Shown: positions 1 through 9,308, numbered from the stretch's first letter. The stretch: 64,000 nt of DNA from Deltaproteobacteria bacterium (GCA_016875405.1 VGRJ01000010.1:1-64000); one strand, 5' to 3'. Translations and numbers: made by a program. The notes: generated by a model from the letters alone, not told the origin.

Positions 1-11
1 CGCCCACTTCC

Positions 12-848
12 TCACTTGCGGGCCCGACGTGTCCGCGGTTTCGGCTGACAGCGCGGGCAAACGTGGGTGCCGCGCTGGCCGACGACGAGTTTCTCGATCG
101 GCGTGCCGCAGCGTGGGCAGGGCTCGCCCTCGTGGGCGTAGACCGACAGGCGTGCGGCGTACGCTCCTACCTCGCCGTTCACGGTGCGGTAGTCGGAGAA
201 GGTGGTGCCGCGGTGGGCGATCGCGCGCTCGAGGATCGCGATCGAGGCGCGCCGCAACCGCCCGGCCTCGCTCGGTGTCACGCGGTTCGCGGGGCGGAGC
301 GGGTGCACGCCGACCTCGAAGAGCGCCTCGTCGACGTAGATGTTGCCGAGCCCCGCCACGACGCGCTGCGAGAGGAGGAGCGGCTTGATGGGGCCGCGCG
401 AGCGGGCGAGCGACGCCGCGAAGACCTCGTCGGTGAAGGCCGGATCGAACGGCTCGGGTCCGAGCGCAGCCAGCGTCGGTAGGGCCGCGTACCGCCCCGC
501 GCGGACGACGAGGCAGCGCCCGAAGCGCCGCGCATCGCGAAAATACAGCCGGTCGGGCGCAGGACCGGACAGCGCGAGCTCGACGCGCAGGTGTTGCGTG
601 GGCGGGTCCGGCGAGAGGATCCCCGTCATGCCGAGATGAAGGACGAGCTCGTCGCCGCCCGACAGCGGCACGAGCAGGAACTTTCCGCGGCGCGCCACGC
701 CGAGGATGCGTTGACCCGCGGCGCGCTCGAGGTCGCGGTATTTCGGGCCCGGCGGAGCCTCCACGCGGCGCGCGATGCGAATGGTACGGCCCGTGAGCCA
801 CGGCTCGAGCTCGCGTCGGACGGTCTCGACCTCGGGCAGCTCGGGCAT
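12..848 (-). CDS. mutM: Formamidopyrimidine-DNA glycosylase (Fpg/MutM)
   Basis: Bifunctional base-excision repair enzyme that removes 8-oxoguanine and other oxidised purines and nicks the abasic site. The protein (278 aa) opens with MPELPEVETVRREL; after Met removal the N-terminal proline is the Schiff-base nucleophile, followed by the catalytic glutamate. A conserved lysine lies in RRGKFLLVPL near residue 57. The C-terminus has the single Fpg zinc finger, CPRCG...CPRCQ, with cysteines near residues 244, 247, 264 and 267 and the conserved GQRG arginine between the pairs. Length matches the family. The start is fixed because the catalytic Pro must be residue 2. It is transcribed divergently from the UDP-glucose dehydrogenase gene with an 83 bp gap, which must hold both promoters. 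Confidence 0.97.
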   Translation of the reverse strand: MPELPEVETVRRELEPWLTGRTIRIARRVEAPPGPKYRDLERAAGQRILGVARRGKFLLVPLSGGDELVLHLGMTGILSPDPPTQHLRVELALSGPAPDRLYFRDARRFGRCLVVRAGRYAALPTLAALGPEPFDPAFTDEVFAASLARSRGPIKPLLLSQRVVAGLGNIYVDEALFEVGVHPLRPANRVTPSEAGRLRRASIAILERAIAHRGTTFSDYRTVNGEVGAYAARLSVYAHEGEPCPRCGTPIEKLVVGQRGTHVCPRCQPKPRTRRARK

Positions 849-931
849 CGCCGACGAGTGTAGGCGACGGTCACGGCCTGCGCCGCGCGAAAACGGACGG
901 TGCCGGGTGCCGTGGTATGGTCCCGCCCGAC

Positions 932-2245
932 ATGAAGCTCTGCGTGATCGGAACCGGGTATGTCGGCCTCGTCAGCGGCGCCTGCTTCGCCGAGACCGGC
1001 AACGACGTCGTCTGCGCCGACATCGACGAGTCGAAGATCGAGCGCCTCCGCGGCGGCGAGATCCCGATCTTCGAGCCGGGCCTCGACGAGATGGTCGCGC
1101 GCAACGTCGCCGACAAAAGGCTCGCCTTCTCGAGCGACGTCGGGCGCGCGATCGCCGAGGCGGAGGTGGTGTTCGTCGCCGTGGGGACGCCGCCGCGCTC
1201 GGACGGCGCCGCGGATCTGCAGGCGGTCGATCGCGTCGCTGAGACGGTGGCCGCGAACGTGTCGCGCGAGACCGTCCTCGTCATGAAGTCGACCGTGCCC
1301 GTGGGTACCAACGCGCGCGTGCGCCGCATCGTGAGCGAGGCGGCCTTTCCGATCCACGTGGTGTCGAACCCGGAGTTCTTGAAGGAGGGCAACGCGCTCG
1401 ACGACTTCATGCGGCCCGACCGCATCGTCGTCGGGTGTGACCACGACGACGCGTTCGCGCGCGACGTGATGGCGCGCCTCTACCACCCGGTGACGCTCTC
1501 GTCCGAGCGCTTCATCTTCATGGATCCCGCGAGCGCGGAGCTCACCAAGTATGTCGCGAACACCATGCTCGCGATGCGCATCTCGTTCATGAACGAGGTC
1601 GCGGGCCTCTGCGAGAAGGTCGGCGCCGACGTGCACCTCGTGCGCAAGGGCGTCGGCAGCGACGACCGCATCGGAGCGAAATTCCTGCATGCTGGGCCGG
1701 GCTACGGCGGCTCGTGCTTCCCGAAGGACGTCGTGGCGCTGGTGCACACCGGGCGCGAGCACGGCGTCGAGCTCGAGCTCGCGAGCGCGACCGATCGCGT
1801 CAACCACCGCCACAAGGGCACGCTCGCCCGCAAGCTGAAGCAGGTGCACTTCGAGGGCGATCTGCGCGGCAAACGCGTGGCCATCTGGGGTCTCGCCTTC
1901 AAGCCCCGCACCGACGACGTGCGCGAGAGCCCGGCCCTGCAGCTCATCGACGTGCTGCTCGGCGAGGGCGCCGAGGTGCGCGCGCACGATCCCGAGGCGA
2001 TGGCTAGCGTGCGCGCTCTCTACGGCGAGCGGGTCACGCTCTGCGATGATGCCTATGACGCGGCCGACGGCGCCGACGCCCTCGTGCTCGTCACCGAGTG
2101 GCGCCAATACCAGAACCCCGATTTTGCGCGCCTGAAGTCACTCTTGCGCCGGCCGCTGCTCGTCGACGGCCGCAACGTCTGGTCGGGCTACGGCCTGCGC
2201 AAGCAAGGCTTCGTGTACGACGGGATCGGCGTCCGCGGCAGCTGA
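932..2245 (+). CDS. ugd: UDP-glucose 6-dehydrogenase
   Basis: Cytoplasmic enzyme oxidising UDP-glucose to UDP-glucuronate with two NAD+, a precursor of capsule, exopolysaccharide or modified lipid A. The 437-aa protein starts with an NAD-binding Rossmann motif, MKLCVIGTGYVGLVSG. It carries the family catalytic cysteine in GPGYGGSCFPKD (Cys about 262) and a C-terminal UDP-binding domain with WGLAFKPRTDDVRESP. The ATG at 932 was preferred over an in-frame ATG at 917 because the protein then begins directly with the Rossmann strand. A second nucleotide-sugar dehydrogenase of the HexNAc type lies at 60.9 kb; the two are clearly distinct. Confidence 0.95.
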   Translation: MKLCVIGTGYVGLVSGACFAETGNDVVCADIDESKIERLRGGEIPIFEPGLDEMVARNVADKRLAFSSDVGRAIAEAEVVFVAVGTPPRSDGAADLQAVDRVAETVAANVSRETVLVMKSTVPVGTNARVRRIVSEAAFPIHVVSNPEFLKEGNALDDFMRPDRIVVGCDHDDAFARDVMARLYHPVTLSSERFIFMDPASAELTKYVANTMLAMRISFMNEVAGLCEKVGADVHLVRKGVGSDDRIGAKFLHAGPGYGGSCFPKDVVALVHTGREHGVELELASATDRVNHRHKGTLARKLKQVHFEGDLRGKRVAIWGLAFKPRTDDVRESPALQLIDVLLGEGAEVRAHDPEAMASVRALYGERVTLCDDAYDAADGADALVLVTEWRQYQNPDFARLKSLLRRPLLVDGRNVWSGYGLRKQGFVYDGIGVRGS

Positions 2246-2338
2246 GCCGCTCGGGGTGTGAGCGGCGCTCTCGTGGTCGCGCACGGTGCTCCGATGCTCA
2301 CGGACATGAGTCCGCTGCGCTTCGGTGCTCGAGTCCGC

Positions 2339-2662
2339 CTAGGCCCGTCCGAGCGCGTCGAGGCTCTCGGACAGGAGAAACCCTTCGAGCTCCTCGACGT
2401 CGACGAAGCGGATCCCGGACGTCGGACCATCGCACCACATGGTGCGCGCGCGTACCCGAACCGGCAGCTCGCCCGGCAGGTCGAGCTCGACCCAGAACAC
2501 CATCGGCAGCTCGTCGCCCACCGGAGTCGCGAGTCGCGCCCCCGTGCGGCTCAGCTCGAGGAGCGGGTAGGTCGTCGGACGTCCGTTGCGAAACACCCGC
2601 GCAACGAGGGCGGTGGTCAGCCGGTCCTCGTGGCGGCGGTCCTCTTGCGTCTCGGGGCTCAT
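2339..2662 (-). CDS. PilZ domain protein
   Basis: Small (107 aa) single-domain protein that fits a PilZ fold, the c-di-GMP receptor module. Near the N-terminus it has an arginine-rich segment (QEDRRHEDR, matching RxxxR), and about 30 residues later ELSRTGARL, close to the (D/N)xSxxG half of the ligand motif but with Glu in place of Asp/Asn. The reading frame extends upstream, but the ATG at 2662 (MSPETQEDRR) is the natural start: upstream residues show no domain and would overlap the small divergent gene. A c-di-GMP receptor role is inference; the window also encodes a GGDEF cyclase at 32.4 kb. Myxobacterial PilZ proteins often act in motility or transcription. Confidence 0.7.
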   Translation of the reverse strand: MSPETQEDRRHEDRLTTALVARVFRNGRPTTYPLLELSRTGARLATPVGDELPMVFWVELDLPGELPVRVRARTMWCDGPTSGIRFVDVEELEGFLLSESLDALGRA

Positions 2663-2759
2663 GTGGGTGATCGTAGGATACGTCCGGCCCCGTGCGCGGG
2701 CGAGAAACGCGCGAAAAAGACTCGCCCTCGCGCGGCCTTCGACTATAAGCCCTCCTCCC

Positions 2760-2894
2760 ATGCCTCAGAAGCCCATCGTCCGTCGTCGTCAGAAGGCTCG
2801 CCGCTCCAAGCAGCTCGCGCAGTGGCGCGAGAAGCAGGCTCAGGAGCAGACCCCGGCTGCAGCGCCTGCCAAGGCCTCCAAGTCCGCGAAGTGA
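2760..2894 (+). CDS. Small very basic protein of unknown function (44 aa)
   Basis: Short reading frame in the 310 bp gap between the PilZ gene and the folate gene. It encodes 44 residues, about a third Lys or Arg in the first half (KPIVRRRQKARRSKQLAQWR), then an Ala/Pro/Lys tail ending KASKSAK. No family recognised. The charge pattern suggests nucleic-acid or ribosome binding, but that is inference. TATAAG (2743-2748) sits just upstream and CCTCCTCCC rather than a Shine-Dalgarno precedes the ATG. It is divergent to the PilZ gene. It could be a conserved small protein, since codon choice follows the GC-rich pattern of its neighbours and the tail resembles histone-H1-like Ala/Lys tails. Confidence 0.5.
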   Translation: MPQKPIVRRRQKARRSKQLAQWREKQAQEQTPAAAPAKASKSAK

Positions 2895-2973
2895 GCCCTC
2901 GAGAGGCCGCGCTCTCGCGAGCGATAGCCTCTCTTCGTCGTCGACTCGTCGTTTCCTCGGCCGCTCTGCTCGC

Positions 2974-3612
2974 TCAGCGCGGCCGATTCGGCATTCCATC
3001 GATGCGCGACGCGCCTGGGCGAAGGTCGAGCGTCCGCTCCTCCGTGACGACGAGATCCACGGCCACGTCCGTCTCGAGATCGGGTAGCTCGGGCGCGAGC
3101 TGAAAGTCGTAGACCACCGTGACGGCGAGCGCGGGCGGTCGCAAGAGGGGCAGCGTTCGGTCGTAGTACCCCGCGCCGTACCCGAGCCGATGCCCCCGTG
3201 CGTCGGCGGCGAGCGCGGGGACCAACACGACGTCGAGGTCGAGGGTCGTCGACGCGTCGGCGGGCGGCTCGGCGAAGCCGCGGCCCCGCTCCTCGAGCGC
3301 GGTGAGGTCGGGGACCCAGGCGAAGGCGAGCGGCGCCCCCGGTTCGTCGATGCGCGGGAAGGCGAGGCGCTTGCCGGATGCGACGAGGGTTGCATAGAGC
3401 GCGCGGAGATCGACCTCCTTCTGCCGCTCGATGGGCCAGAAGACGCCAAGGCGCTCAGCGCGCGCGACCTCGGGCAACCCGCCGAGCCGCTCCGCGAGGC
3501 GCACGGATCGCTCGGAGAGCGCGCTCGTGGCCATGGCGCCCCGCACGGCCCGCGCCCGCTTGCGTATCTGCACCTTGGCGCGCTCGCGCATCCACCGCTC
3601 CGTGTCGTCCAT
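2974..3612 (-). CDS. 5-formyltetrahydrofolate cyclo-ligase
   Basis: ATP-dependent enzyme converting 5-formyl-THF (folinate) to 5,10-methenyl-THF, returning stored folate to one-carbon metabolism. The 212-aa protein shows the family layout: a basic N-terminal helix (KVQIRKRARAVRG), the mid-region GVFWPIERQKEVDLRAL, and the diagnostic C-terminal signature LGYGAGYYDRTL that forms the ATP/folate site. Length is normal. It lies 25 bp downstream of recD2 on the same strand and is probably cotranscribed with it. Confidence 0.93.
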   Translation of the reverse strand: MDDTERWMRERAKVQIRKRARAVRGAMATSALSERSVRLAERLGGLPEVARAERLGVFWPIERQKEVDLRALYATLVASGKRLAFPRIDEPGAPLAFAWVPDLTALEERGRGFAEPPADASTTLDLDVVLVPALAADARGHRLGYGAGYYDRTLPLLRPPALAVTVVYDFQLAPELPDLETDVAVDLVVTEERTLDLRPGASRIDGMPNRPR

Positions 3613-3636
3613 CGCGTCCCCTCTCGACGATCCTCG

Positions 3637-5853
3637 CTACCCGACGCGTGACCCCGTCGCCTTGGCGCGCAGGCGCGCGGCGAGCCGGGTCTTGCGCGAC
3701 TCTTTGCGGACCTCGGCGAGCGCGAGCCCGAGCGCTCGGGGATGCGCCACCAGGATGACGAGGCGCTTGCCGCGCGTGACCGCGGTGTAGATGAGGTTGC
3801 GCGAGAGCATCACGAAGTGCTGCGTCAGGATCGGCACGATCACGCACGGATACTCGCTGCCCTGGCTCTTGTGGATGCTCGTCGCGTAGGCGAGCGAGAG
3901 CTCGTCGAGGTCGGTGTCGCCGTACGCGACCTCGCGGTCGTCGAAGCGGACGAAGAGGCGCGACTCCGAGAGAACGATCGAAGCGACACGGCCGACGTCC
4001 CCGTTCCAGACCTCGCGATCGTAGTCGTTGCGGAGCTGCATCACCTTGTCGCCGACGCGGAACACGCGCGCGCCGCGCCTCACCTCGGCGAGCCCCTCGC
4101 GCGGCGGGTTGAGCTCGGCTTGCAAGAGCTCGTTCAGCGCGACCGCTCCCATCGGCCCGCGCTGCATCGGCGTCAGCACCTGAACGTCGTCCACCGGATC
4201 GAGCCCAAAGCCACGCGGAATGCGCGAGGTGACGAGCTCCTTCACCACGTCGAGGGCCTCTTCGGGCGTTCGCCGATCGAGCACGTAGAACTGCTCGCCC
4301 TTGCCCTCCGCGCCCACCGGGATCTCGCCCTCGTGGATGCGGTGTGCGTTCGCGACGATCGAGCTCCCCTCGGCTTGGCGGAAGATGCGCTGCAGCCTCA
4401 TCGTCGGCACGCAGCCGGAATCGATGACGTCGCGCAGGAAGGCGCCTGGCCCTACCGACGGGAGCTGGTCTACGTCGCCCACGAGGATGAGCCGCGCGTG
4501 GTCGGGGAGCGCCTGCAAGAGGGAATCGGCGAGCTCGAGCGGCACCATCGAGGTCTCGTCGACGATGAGCGCGCCGACCTCGAGGGGATCGAGCTTGTTC
4601 GCCTGGAACGCGCCCGTCTTCGGATCGAACTCGAGCAACCGATGGAGCGTCAGGGCGTCGCGGCCCGTCGCTTCGGACAGCCGCTTCGCGGCGCGGCCGG
4701 TGGGCGCCGCGAGCGCGACGCGCAGGCGTGCGAGATCGAACAGGGTCAGGATGGCGCGCACGATGGTGGTCTTGCCGACGCCAGGGCCGCCGGTGACGAC
4801 GAGCACCTTGCTCGCGGCCGCGGCGGCGATCGCGGAGCGCTGCGTCTCGTCGAGCTCGAGGCCGGTCGCCTTCTGGAACTCGGTCACGGCGCGCGCGACG
4901 TCGTCGAGTCGACGCGCATCTCCGAGGAGCCCGAGCAGCCGCTCGGCCGTGCGCTCCTCGGCGCCGTGGAGCTCGGGCGTGTAGAGCGCCTCGCCCTCGC
5001 GCACGACCCGCTTCTCGGCCACCAGGACCTCGAGCGCACGCAGGACGGCGTCGGGCTCACCCTCGAGCAGCTCACACGTCGCCGCGATGAGCTCCTCTTG
5101 CTCGGCGAGGACGTGCCCGCGCTCGGAGAACTGGTGCAGTGCATGGAGCACGCCCGCCTGCGCGCGCTCCGGCGAGTCGGCCGGGATCCCGATGCTGCGC
5201 GCGATTTGATCGGCGGTCTTGAAGCCGACGCCCCAGACGTCGAGCGCGAGGCGGTAGGGAGACTGCGAGACCACCGCCATCGCCTTTGGTCCGAAGCGCT
5301 TGTAGATGCGCGTGGCGAGCGCGGGCGACGCGCCGTGGGACTGGAGGAAGACCATGATCGCGCCGACCTGGCGGTGGTCAGCCCACGCGCGCGCGATCGC
5401 GTCGACGCGCCTCTTGCCGAGCCCCGACACCTCGCGCAGCCGCTGCGGCGAACGGTCGAGCACCTCGAGCGTCGCCTCGCCGAAGGCCGCGACGATCCGC
5501 TTCGCATACGCGGGCCCGATCCCGGGGACGAGCCCCGACGCGAGGTAGCGCTCGACCCCGTCGAGTGTAGAGGGCGCGAGGACGAGCAGCGTGTCGGCCT
5601 TGAATTGCTTGCCGTGGCGCGGATCGTCATAGCGCTTGCCGGTCGCCCGGATCCGCGCGCCTGGCGGAGCGGCCGGCAACACGCCGATGACGGTCTCGGG
5701 CTCGGCCTGCCCCTTGACGCGCACCCGCAACACCCGAAAGCCCGTCGTCTCGCTCTCGTACGTGACGTGCGTCACCTCGCCCTCGAGCAAGCCCTCGACA
5801 CGGCGTGGTCGCTCGGATGGGAGCGGGAGGGACTTCTGGTCGGAAGGTGGCAC
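3637..5853 (-). CDS. recD2: RecD-like DNA helicase (RecD2 type)
   Basis: SF1B 5'-3' DNA helicase of the RecD2 class, which works without RecBC in repair of damaged or stalled DNA. The 738-aa protein has the RecD2-specific N-terminal OB/helix-hairpin-helix region (residues about 20-250, including the GIGPAYAKRIV hairpin). Walker A is VVTGGPGVGKTTI near residue 355, Walker B is ALIVDETSMV, and motif III is LVGDVDQLPSVGPG. A C-terminal UvrD-like part has the SIHKSQGSEYPCV motif and TAVTRGK motif VI. Length fits RecD2 (700-850 aa). It is followed closely by the folate cyclo-ligase gene and is divergent from the aminopeptidase gene. Confidence 0.94.
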   Translation of the reverse strand: MPPSDQKSLPLPSERPRRVEGLLEGEVTHVTYESETTGFRVLRVRVKGQAEPETVIGVLPAAPPGARIRATGKRYDDPRHGKQFKADTLLVLAPSTLDGVERYLASGLVPGIGPAYAKRIVAAFGEATLEVLDRSPQRLREVSGLGKRRVDAIARAWADHRQVGAIMVFLQSHGASPALATRIYKRFGPKAMAVVSQSPYRLALDVWGVGFKTADQIARSIGIPADSPERAQAGVLHALHQFSERGHVLAEQEELIAATCELLEGEPDAVLRALEVLVAEKRVVREGEALYTPELHGAEERTAERLLGLLGDARRLDDVARAVTEFQKATGLELDETQRSAIAAAAASKVLVVTGGPGVGKTTIVRAILTLFDLARLRVALAAPTGRAAKRLSEATGRDALTLHRLLEFDPKTGAFQANKLDPLEVGALIVDETSMVPLELADSLLQALPDHARLILVGDVDQLPSVGPGAFLRDVIDSGCVPTMRLQRIFRQAEGSSIVANAHRIHEGEIPVGAEGKGEQFYVLDRRTPEEALDVVKELVTSRIPRGFGLDPVDDVQVLTPMQRGPMGAVALNELLQAELNPPREGLAEVRRGARVFRVGDKVMQLRNDYDREVWNGDVGRVASIVLSESRLFVRFDDREVAYGDTDLDELSLAYATSIHKSQGSEYPCVIVPILTQHFVMLSRNLIYTAVTRGKRLVILVAHPRALGLALAEVRKESRKTRLAARLRAKATGSRVG

Positions 5854-5931
5854 GGGGAAGAGCCAAGGGTGCGGCGCGCGCCGACTCTTCTACTTGAGCG
5901 GACGTACAGGTAAAGGCAAAATGCTCGGACG

Positions 5932-8520
5932 GTGAGCCACGAATTTCGTCACCACGAGCGCTGCGCGTGCGGCTCCTCCATGTCGTCGTACGCAGCCGAA
6001 GGGGCCTCGCCGTTCGTGCTCGAGGGCACGCGGCGGGTCTACGAGCGCCCGCGGCCGTTCCGGGTCGAGCACATCGCGCTCGACCTCGATCTCGACCACC
6101 CCGCGCGCTCGCTCGCTGGCGAGGCGGAGCTTCATTTCGAGCGAAGCGACCCTGGCGCGACCGAGCTCGCCCTCGACGCCGTCGCCTTCGAGATCGAGGA
6201 GGTCCTCCTGCGGGCGGGGCGGGCTCGACCCTCGCGTGCGCGCTGGGAGTATGACGGCGAGACGCTGCGCGTCGCCGTGCCGTCCGGCGTCCGAGCGGGC
6301 GCGGTGAGGGTGCGCTACCGGGCGACGCCCCGCCGCGGCATGTACTTCCTCGCGCCAGACGGCGAGGTCCCCGACCGACCGATCCAGATCTGGACGCAGT
6401 GCCAGGACGAAGACGCCCGCCACCTCTTCCCGTGCCATGACAAGCCGCACGTGCGGCAGACCTTCGACGTGCGAGTGCGCGTGCCCCGTGGGCTCGTCGC
6501 GCTGTCGAACGGTGAGCGCCTCTCGACGGCCTCGAGCGAGCGGCAGGGTCGGTTTCACTTCCGCATGCGCGAGGCGATGCCGAGCTACCTGTTCACGCTC
6601 GTTGCCGGCAGCTTCGTCACGCTGGACGGCGGCAAGGTCGGCGAGGTCCCCCTCACGTACCTCGTCCCGCCCGGTCGCGAAGAGGACGGTCGCCGCACCT
6701 TCGCGCGCACGCCCGAGATGGTGGCGCTCTTCGGGCGGCTGACGGGCATCGACTACCCGTGGTCAAAGTACGCCCAGGTGGTCGTCAGCGACTTCATCTT
6801 CGGTGGGATGGAGAACACGAGCGCGACCACGATGTACGAGCACGTGCTCATCGACGAGCGCGCCGCCATCGACATCACGAGCGAGGGCCTCATCGCGCAC
6901 GAGCTCGCCCACCAGTGGTTTGGAGATCTCGTCACCTGCCGCGACTGGTCGCACGCCTGGCTGAACGAAGGCTTCGCGACGTACCTCGAGCACGTGTGGC
7001 AGGAGCACGCCCACGGGCGCGACGAGTACGAGCACGGCCTCCGCGGCGACCTGCAGGCCTACCTCGCCGAGGCGGAAGGTCGCTACTGTCGCCCGATCGT
7101 GTGCCAGGACTACGAGGTCCCGATCGATATCTTCGACCGGCACCTCTACGAAAAGGGCGGCCTCGTCTTGCACTCCCTGCGCCTCGAGCTCGGCGACGAG
7201 GCGTTCTGGGAGGGGACGCGGCGCTACCTCGCGCGGCATGGTGCCGGCGAGGTCGAGACGCGCGATCTCCAGCGCGCGCACGAGTCGGTCCACGGCCGCG
7301 GTCTCGAGGGATTCTTCGACCAGGCGCTGCTCCGTCCGGGGCACCCGCGGCTCGCCGTCGAGCTCGCGTACGAGGCAGGCGCTCTGCTCGTCACCGTGCG
7401 CCAGACGCTCGACGGGCAGGGGCCGACTCGAGAGCGCCCGTTCATCGTCGAGCTCGAGCTCGACGTCGCGGAGCGCGGCGCTCGCAAGCCACGGCGCGTG
7501 GTGCGACGTGTCGAGGAGACGACTCAGACCTTCGTCGTGCCGGTCGCCGAGCGCCCTCGCTACGTCGTCGTCGACCCGCGGCTGCGCGTGATCGGCAGCG
7601 TGCGCGTCAAGGCGCCGCTCGATTTCCTCCGCGACCAACTCGCCTCGGCACCGACCGCCCTTGGGCGCACCCTTGCGGCCGCCGAGCTCGCGCGCCGCGA
7701 CGACTTGGCGTCGATCAAGGCGCTGGCGGAGTGTCTTGCCCGCCCGCGCGAGTTCTGGGGCGTGCGCGCGACCGCCGCGGCGTCGCTCGGCACGGCGCGC
7801 TCCGAAGCGGCGCTCGAGGCGCTGCTCGCGGCCCGCCACACGCGTCACCCGAAGGTGCGCCGGGCCGTGATTCAGGCCCTCGGCGAGTTCCGAACCAAGG
7901 AGGCCGCCGACGCGCTCGCCGAGGTCGTCGCGACCGACGAGAGCTACCTCGTGGTCGCGTCCGCGTGCCGCGCGCTCGGCGCGACCCGTCGCCCCGAGGC
8001 TTTCGACATCCTCGTCGCAGCGCTCGGCCGAAGCTCCTGGGCCGAGGTCGTGCGCTCGGGCGCGCTCGCGGGGCTCGCGCGGCTCCGCGATGAGCGTGCG
8101 ACCCCGTTGCTCATCGAGGAGACGCGCTACGGCCGACCGAACCGAAGCCGAAGGGCAGCCATCGCGGCGCTCGCCGAGCTCGCCCCGACCCGAACGACGC
8201 GGGAGCGTCTCGAGGAGCTGCTCGACGACGCGGACCCCTACCTCCGAGTCGACGTCGTCGAGGCGCTGTCGTCGATGGGAGATGCGGCGGCGCGTGGCGC
8301 GCTCCGCGCGAGGCTCGGTCGCGACCACGACGGCCGAGTGCGACGCCGCATTCGTGAGGCGCTGCGCGATCTCGGGGGGCGAGGCAAGCGCGAGCTGAAG
8401 GAGGTCCGCGCCGAGCTCGACGAGCTTCGCCGCGAGCACGAGCAGCTGAAGGCTCGCCTCGTGCGCCTCGAGGAGCGCGGCAAGCCGAGCCCCAACAAGA
8501 ATCAGAGAAGTAGCCCATGA
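5932..8520 (+). CDS. M1-family aminopeptidase with C-terminal HEAT repeats
   Basis: Zinc metallopeptidase of the M1 (aminopeptidase N) family. An N-terminal beta-sandwich covers residues about 35-250, followed by the exopeptidase motif GGMENTSAT (variant of GAMEN, near 293). The zinc site is HELAHQWFGD (near 323), with the third ligand in WLNEGFATYLEH (near 346). The canonical M1 helical C-domain is replaced from about residue 560 by repeats resembling PBS-lyase/HEAT repeats (units such as VRATAAASLGTARSEAALEA). A final coiled coil (about 820-855, ELDELRREHEQLKARLVRLE) ends the protein. The GTG start at 5932 gives 862 aa; ATG at 5980 is a plausible alternative. No signal peptide is visible, so it is probably cytoplasmic. 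It overlaps the enoyl-CoA hydratase gene by 4 bp (ATGA). Confidence 0.92.
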   Translation: MSHEFRHHERCACGSSMSSYAAEGASPFVLEGTRRVYERPRPFRVEHIALDLDLDHPARSLAGEAELHFERSDPGATELALDAVAFEIEEVLLRAGRARPSRARWEYDGETLRVAVPSGVRAGAVRVRYRATPRRGMYFLAPDGEVPDRPIQIWTQCQDEDARHLFPCHDKPHVRQTFDVRVRVPRGLVALSNGERLSTASSERQGRFHFRMREAMPSYLFTLVAGSFVTLDGGKVGEVPLTYLVPPGREEDGRRTFARTPEMVALFGRLTGIDYPWSKYAQVVVSDFIFGGMENTSATTMYEHVLIDERAAIDITSEGLIAHELAHQWFGDLVTCRDWSHAWLNEGFATYLEHVWQEHAHGRDEYEHGLRGDLQAYLAEAEGRYCRPIVCQDYEVPIDIFDRHLYEKGGLVLHSLRLELGDEAFWEGTRRYLARHGAGEVETRDLQRAHESVHGRGLEGFFDQALLRPGHPRLAVELAYEAGALLVTVRQTLDGQGPTRERPFIVELELDVAERGARKPRRVVRRVEETTQTFVVPVAERPRYVVVDPRLRVIGSVRVKAPLDFLRDQLASAPTALGRTLAAAELARRDDLASIKALAECLARPREFWGVRATAAASLGTARSEAALEALLAARHTRHPKVRRAVIQALGEFRTKEAADALAEVVATDESYLVVASACRALGATRRPEAFDILVAALGRSSWAEVVRSGALAGLARLRDERATPLLIEETRYGRPNRSRRAAIAALAELAPTRTTRERLEELLDDADPYLRVDVVEALSSMGDAAARGALRARLGRDHDGRVRRRIREALRDLGGRGKRELKEVRAELDELRREHEQLKARLVRLEERGKPSPNKNQRSSP

Positions 8521-9308
8521 CCAGCGAAGAGACGCCTGTCCTCGTCGAGCGCCGCGGCGCCATCGGCATCCTCACCATCGATCGCGACGCCCGCTTGAAC
8601 GCGCTCTCTCGCGCCACGCTCTTGGCTCTCGGCCGGCTCGGCCGCGAGCTCGTCCTCGATCCGACGGTGCGCGCCATCATCGTCACCGGCGCCGGGTCCC
8701 GAGCCTTCTGCGCAGGCGCCGATCTCAAGGAGCGGCAAGGCTTCACGCTCGATGACGTGCGCGTGCAGGTCGGCCTCTACCGAAGCGAGCTCGGCGTCCT
8801 CGATCGCAGCCCGAAGCCCGTCGTGGCGGCGCTGAATGGCGTCGCGCTCGGTGGCGGCCTCGAGCTCGCGCTCGTGTGCGACATGCGCGTCGCCGCCCAT
8901 CACGCGGTGCTGGCACTCCCGGAGACCTCGCTCGGCATCATCCCGGGAGCGGGCGGGACGCAGCGGCTCGCCCGCGTCGTCGGTGAAGGGCGCGCGGTCG
9001 AGATGATCACGCTCGGGCGCCGCCTCTCGGCCGACGAGGCGCTGTCGTGGGGCCTCGTGAACCATGTGGTGCCCGAGGGCGCCGACCTGCTCGAGGCCAC
9101 CCTCGCGTGGCTCGCACCGATCGCGAACGGCGCGCCGATCGCTCAGCGCGCCGCCCTGCAGGCGATTCGCGCTTCGTTCGAGGTTCCCCTCGAGCGCGGG
9201 CTCGAGCTCGAGAGCGTCTACTACGAAGAGACGCTTCGGTCGAAGGACCGGACCGAGGCGCTCGCCGCGTTCGCCGAGAAGCGGAAGCCCGTCTTCTGCG
9301 GTGAGTAG
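8517..9308 (+). CDS. Enoyl-CoA hydratase/isomerase (crotonase) family protein
   Basis: Crotonase-fold protein of 263 aa, typically hydrating 2-enoyl-CoA in fatty-acid or amino-acid degradation. The oxyanion-hole segment AFCAGADLKER, the segment ALNGVALGGGLELALVCDMR, and both catalytic-region glutamates (E in GLELAL, and PETSLGIIPGAGGTQRL) are present, so it is probably an active hydratase. The C-terminal ETLRSKDRTEALAAFAEKRKP is typical of 3-hydroxybutyryl/methylglutaconyl-CoA hydratase-type members. Start ATG overlaps the stop of the aminopeptidase gene (ATGA), so translation is probably coupled. Exact substrate cannot be told from sequence. Confidence 0.92.
   Translation: MTSEETPVLVERRGAIGILTIDRDARLNALSRATLLALGRLGRELVLDPTVRAIIVTGAGSRAFCAGADLKERQGFTLDDVRVQVGLYRSELGVLDRSPKPVVAALNGVALGGGLELALVCDMRVAAHHAVLALPETSLGIIPGAGGTQRLARVVGEGRAVEMITLGRRLSADEALSWGLVNHVVPEGADLLEATLAWLAPIANGAPIAQRAALQAIRASFEVPLERGLELESVYYEETLRSKDRTEALAAFAEKRKPVFCGE

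Noticed and set aside
3742..5913. A 723-residue frame antisense to recD2
   Set aside because: It is low-complexity in Arg/Asp/Glu/Leu, has no domain or motif, and is the expected antisense shadow of a GC-rich gene with strong codon bias.
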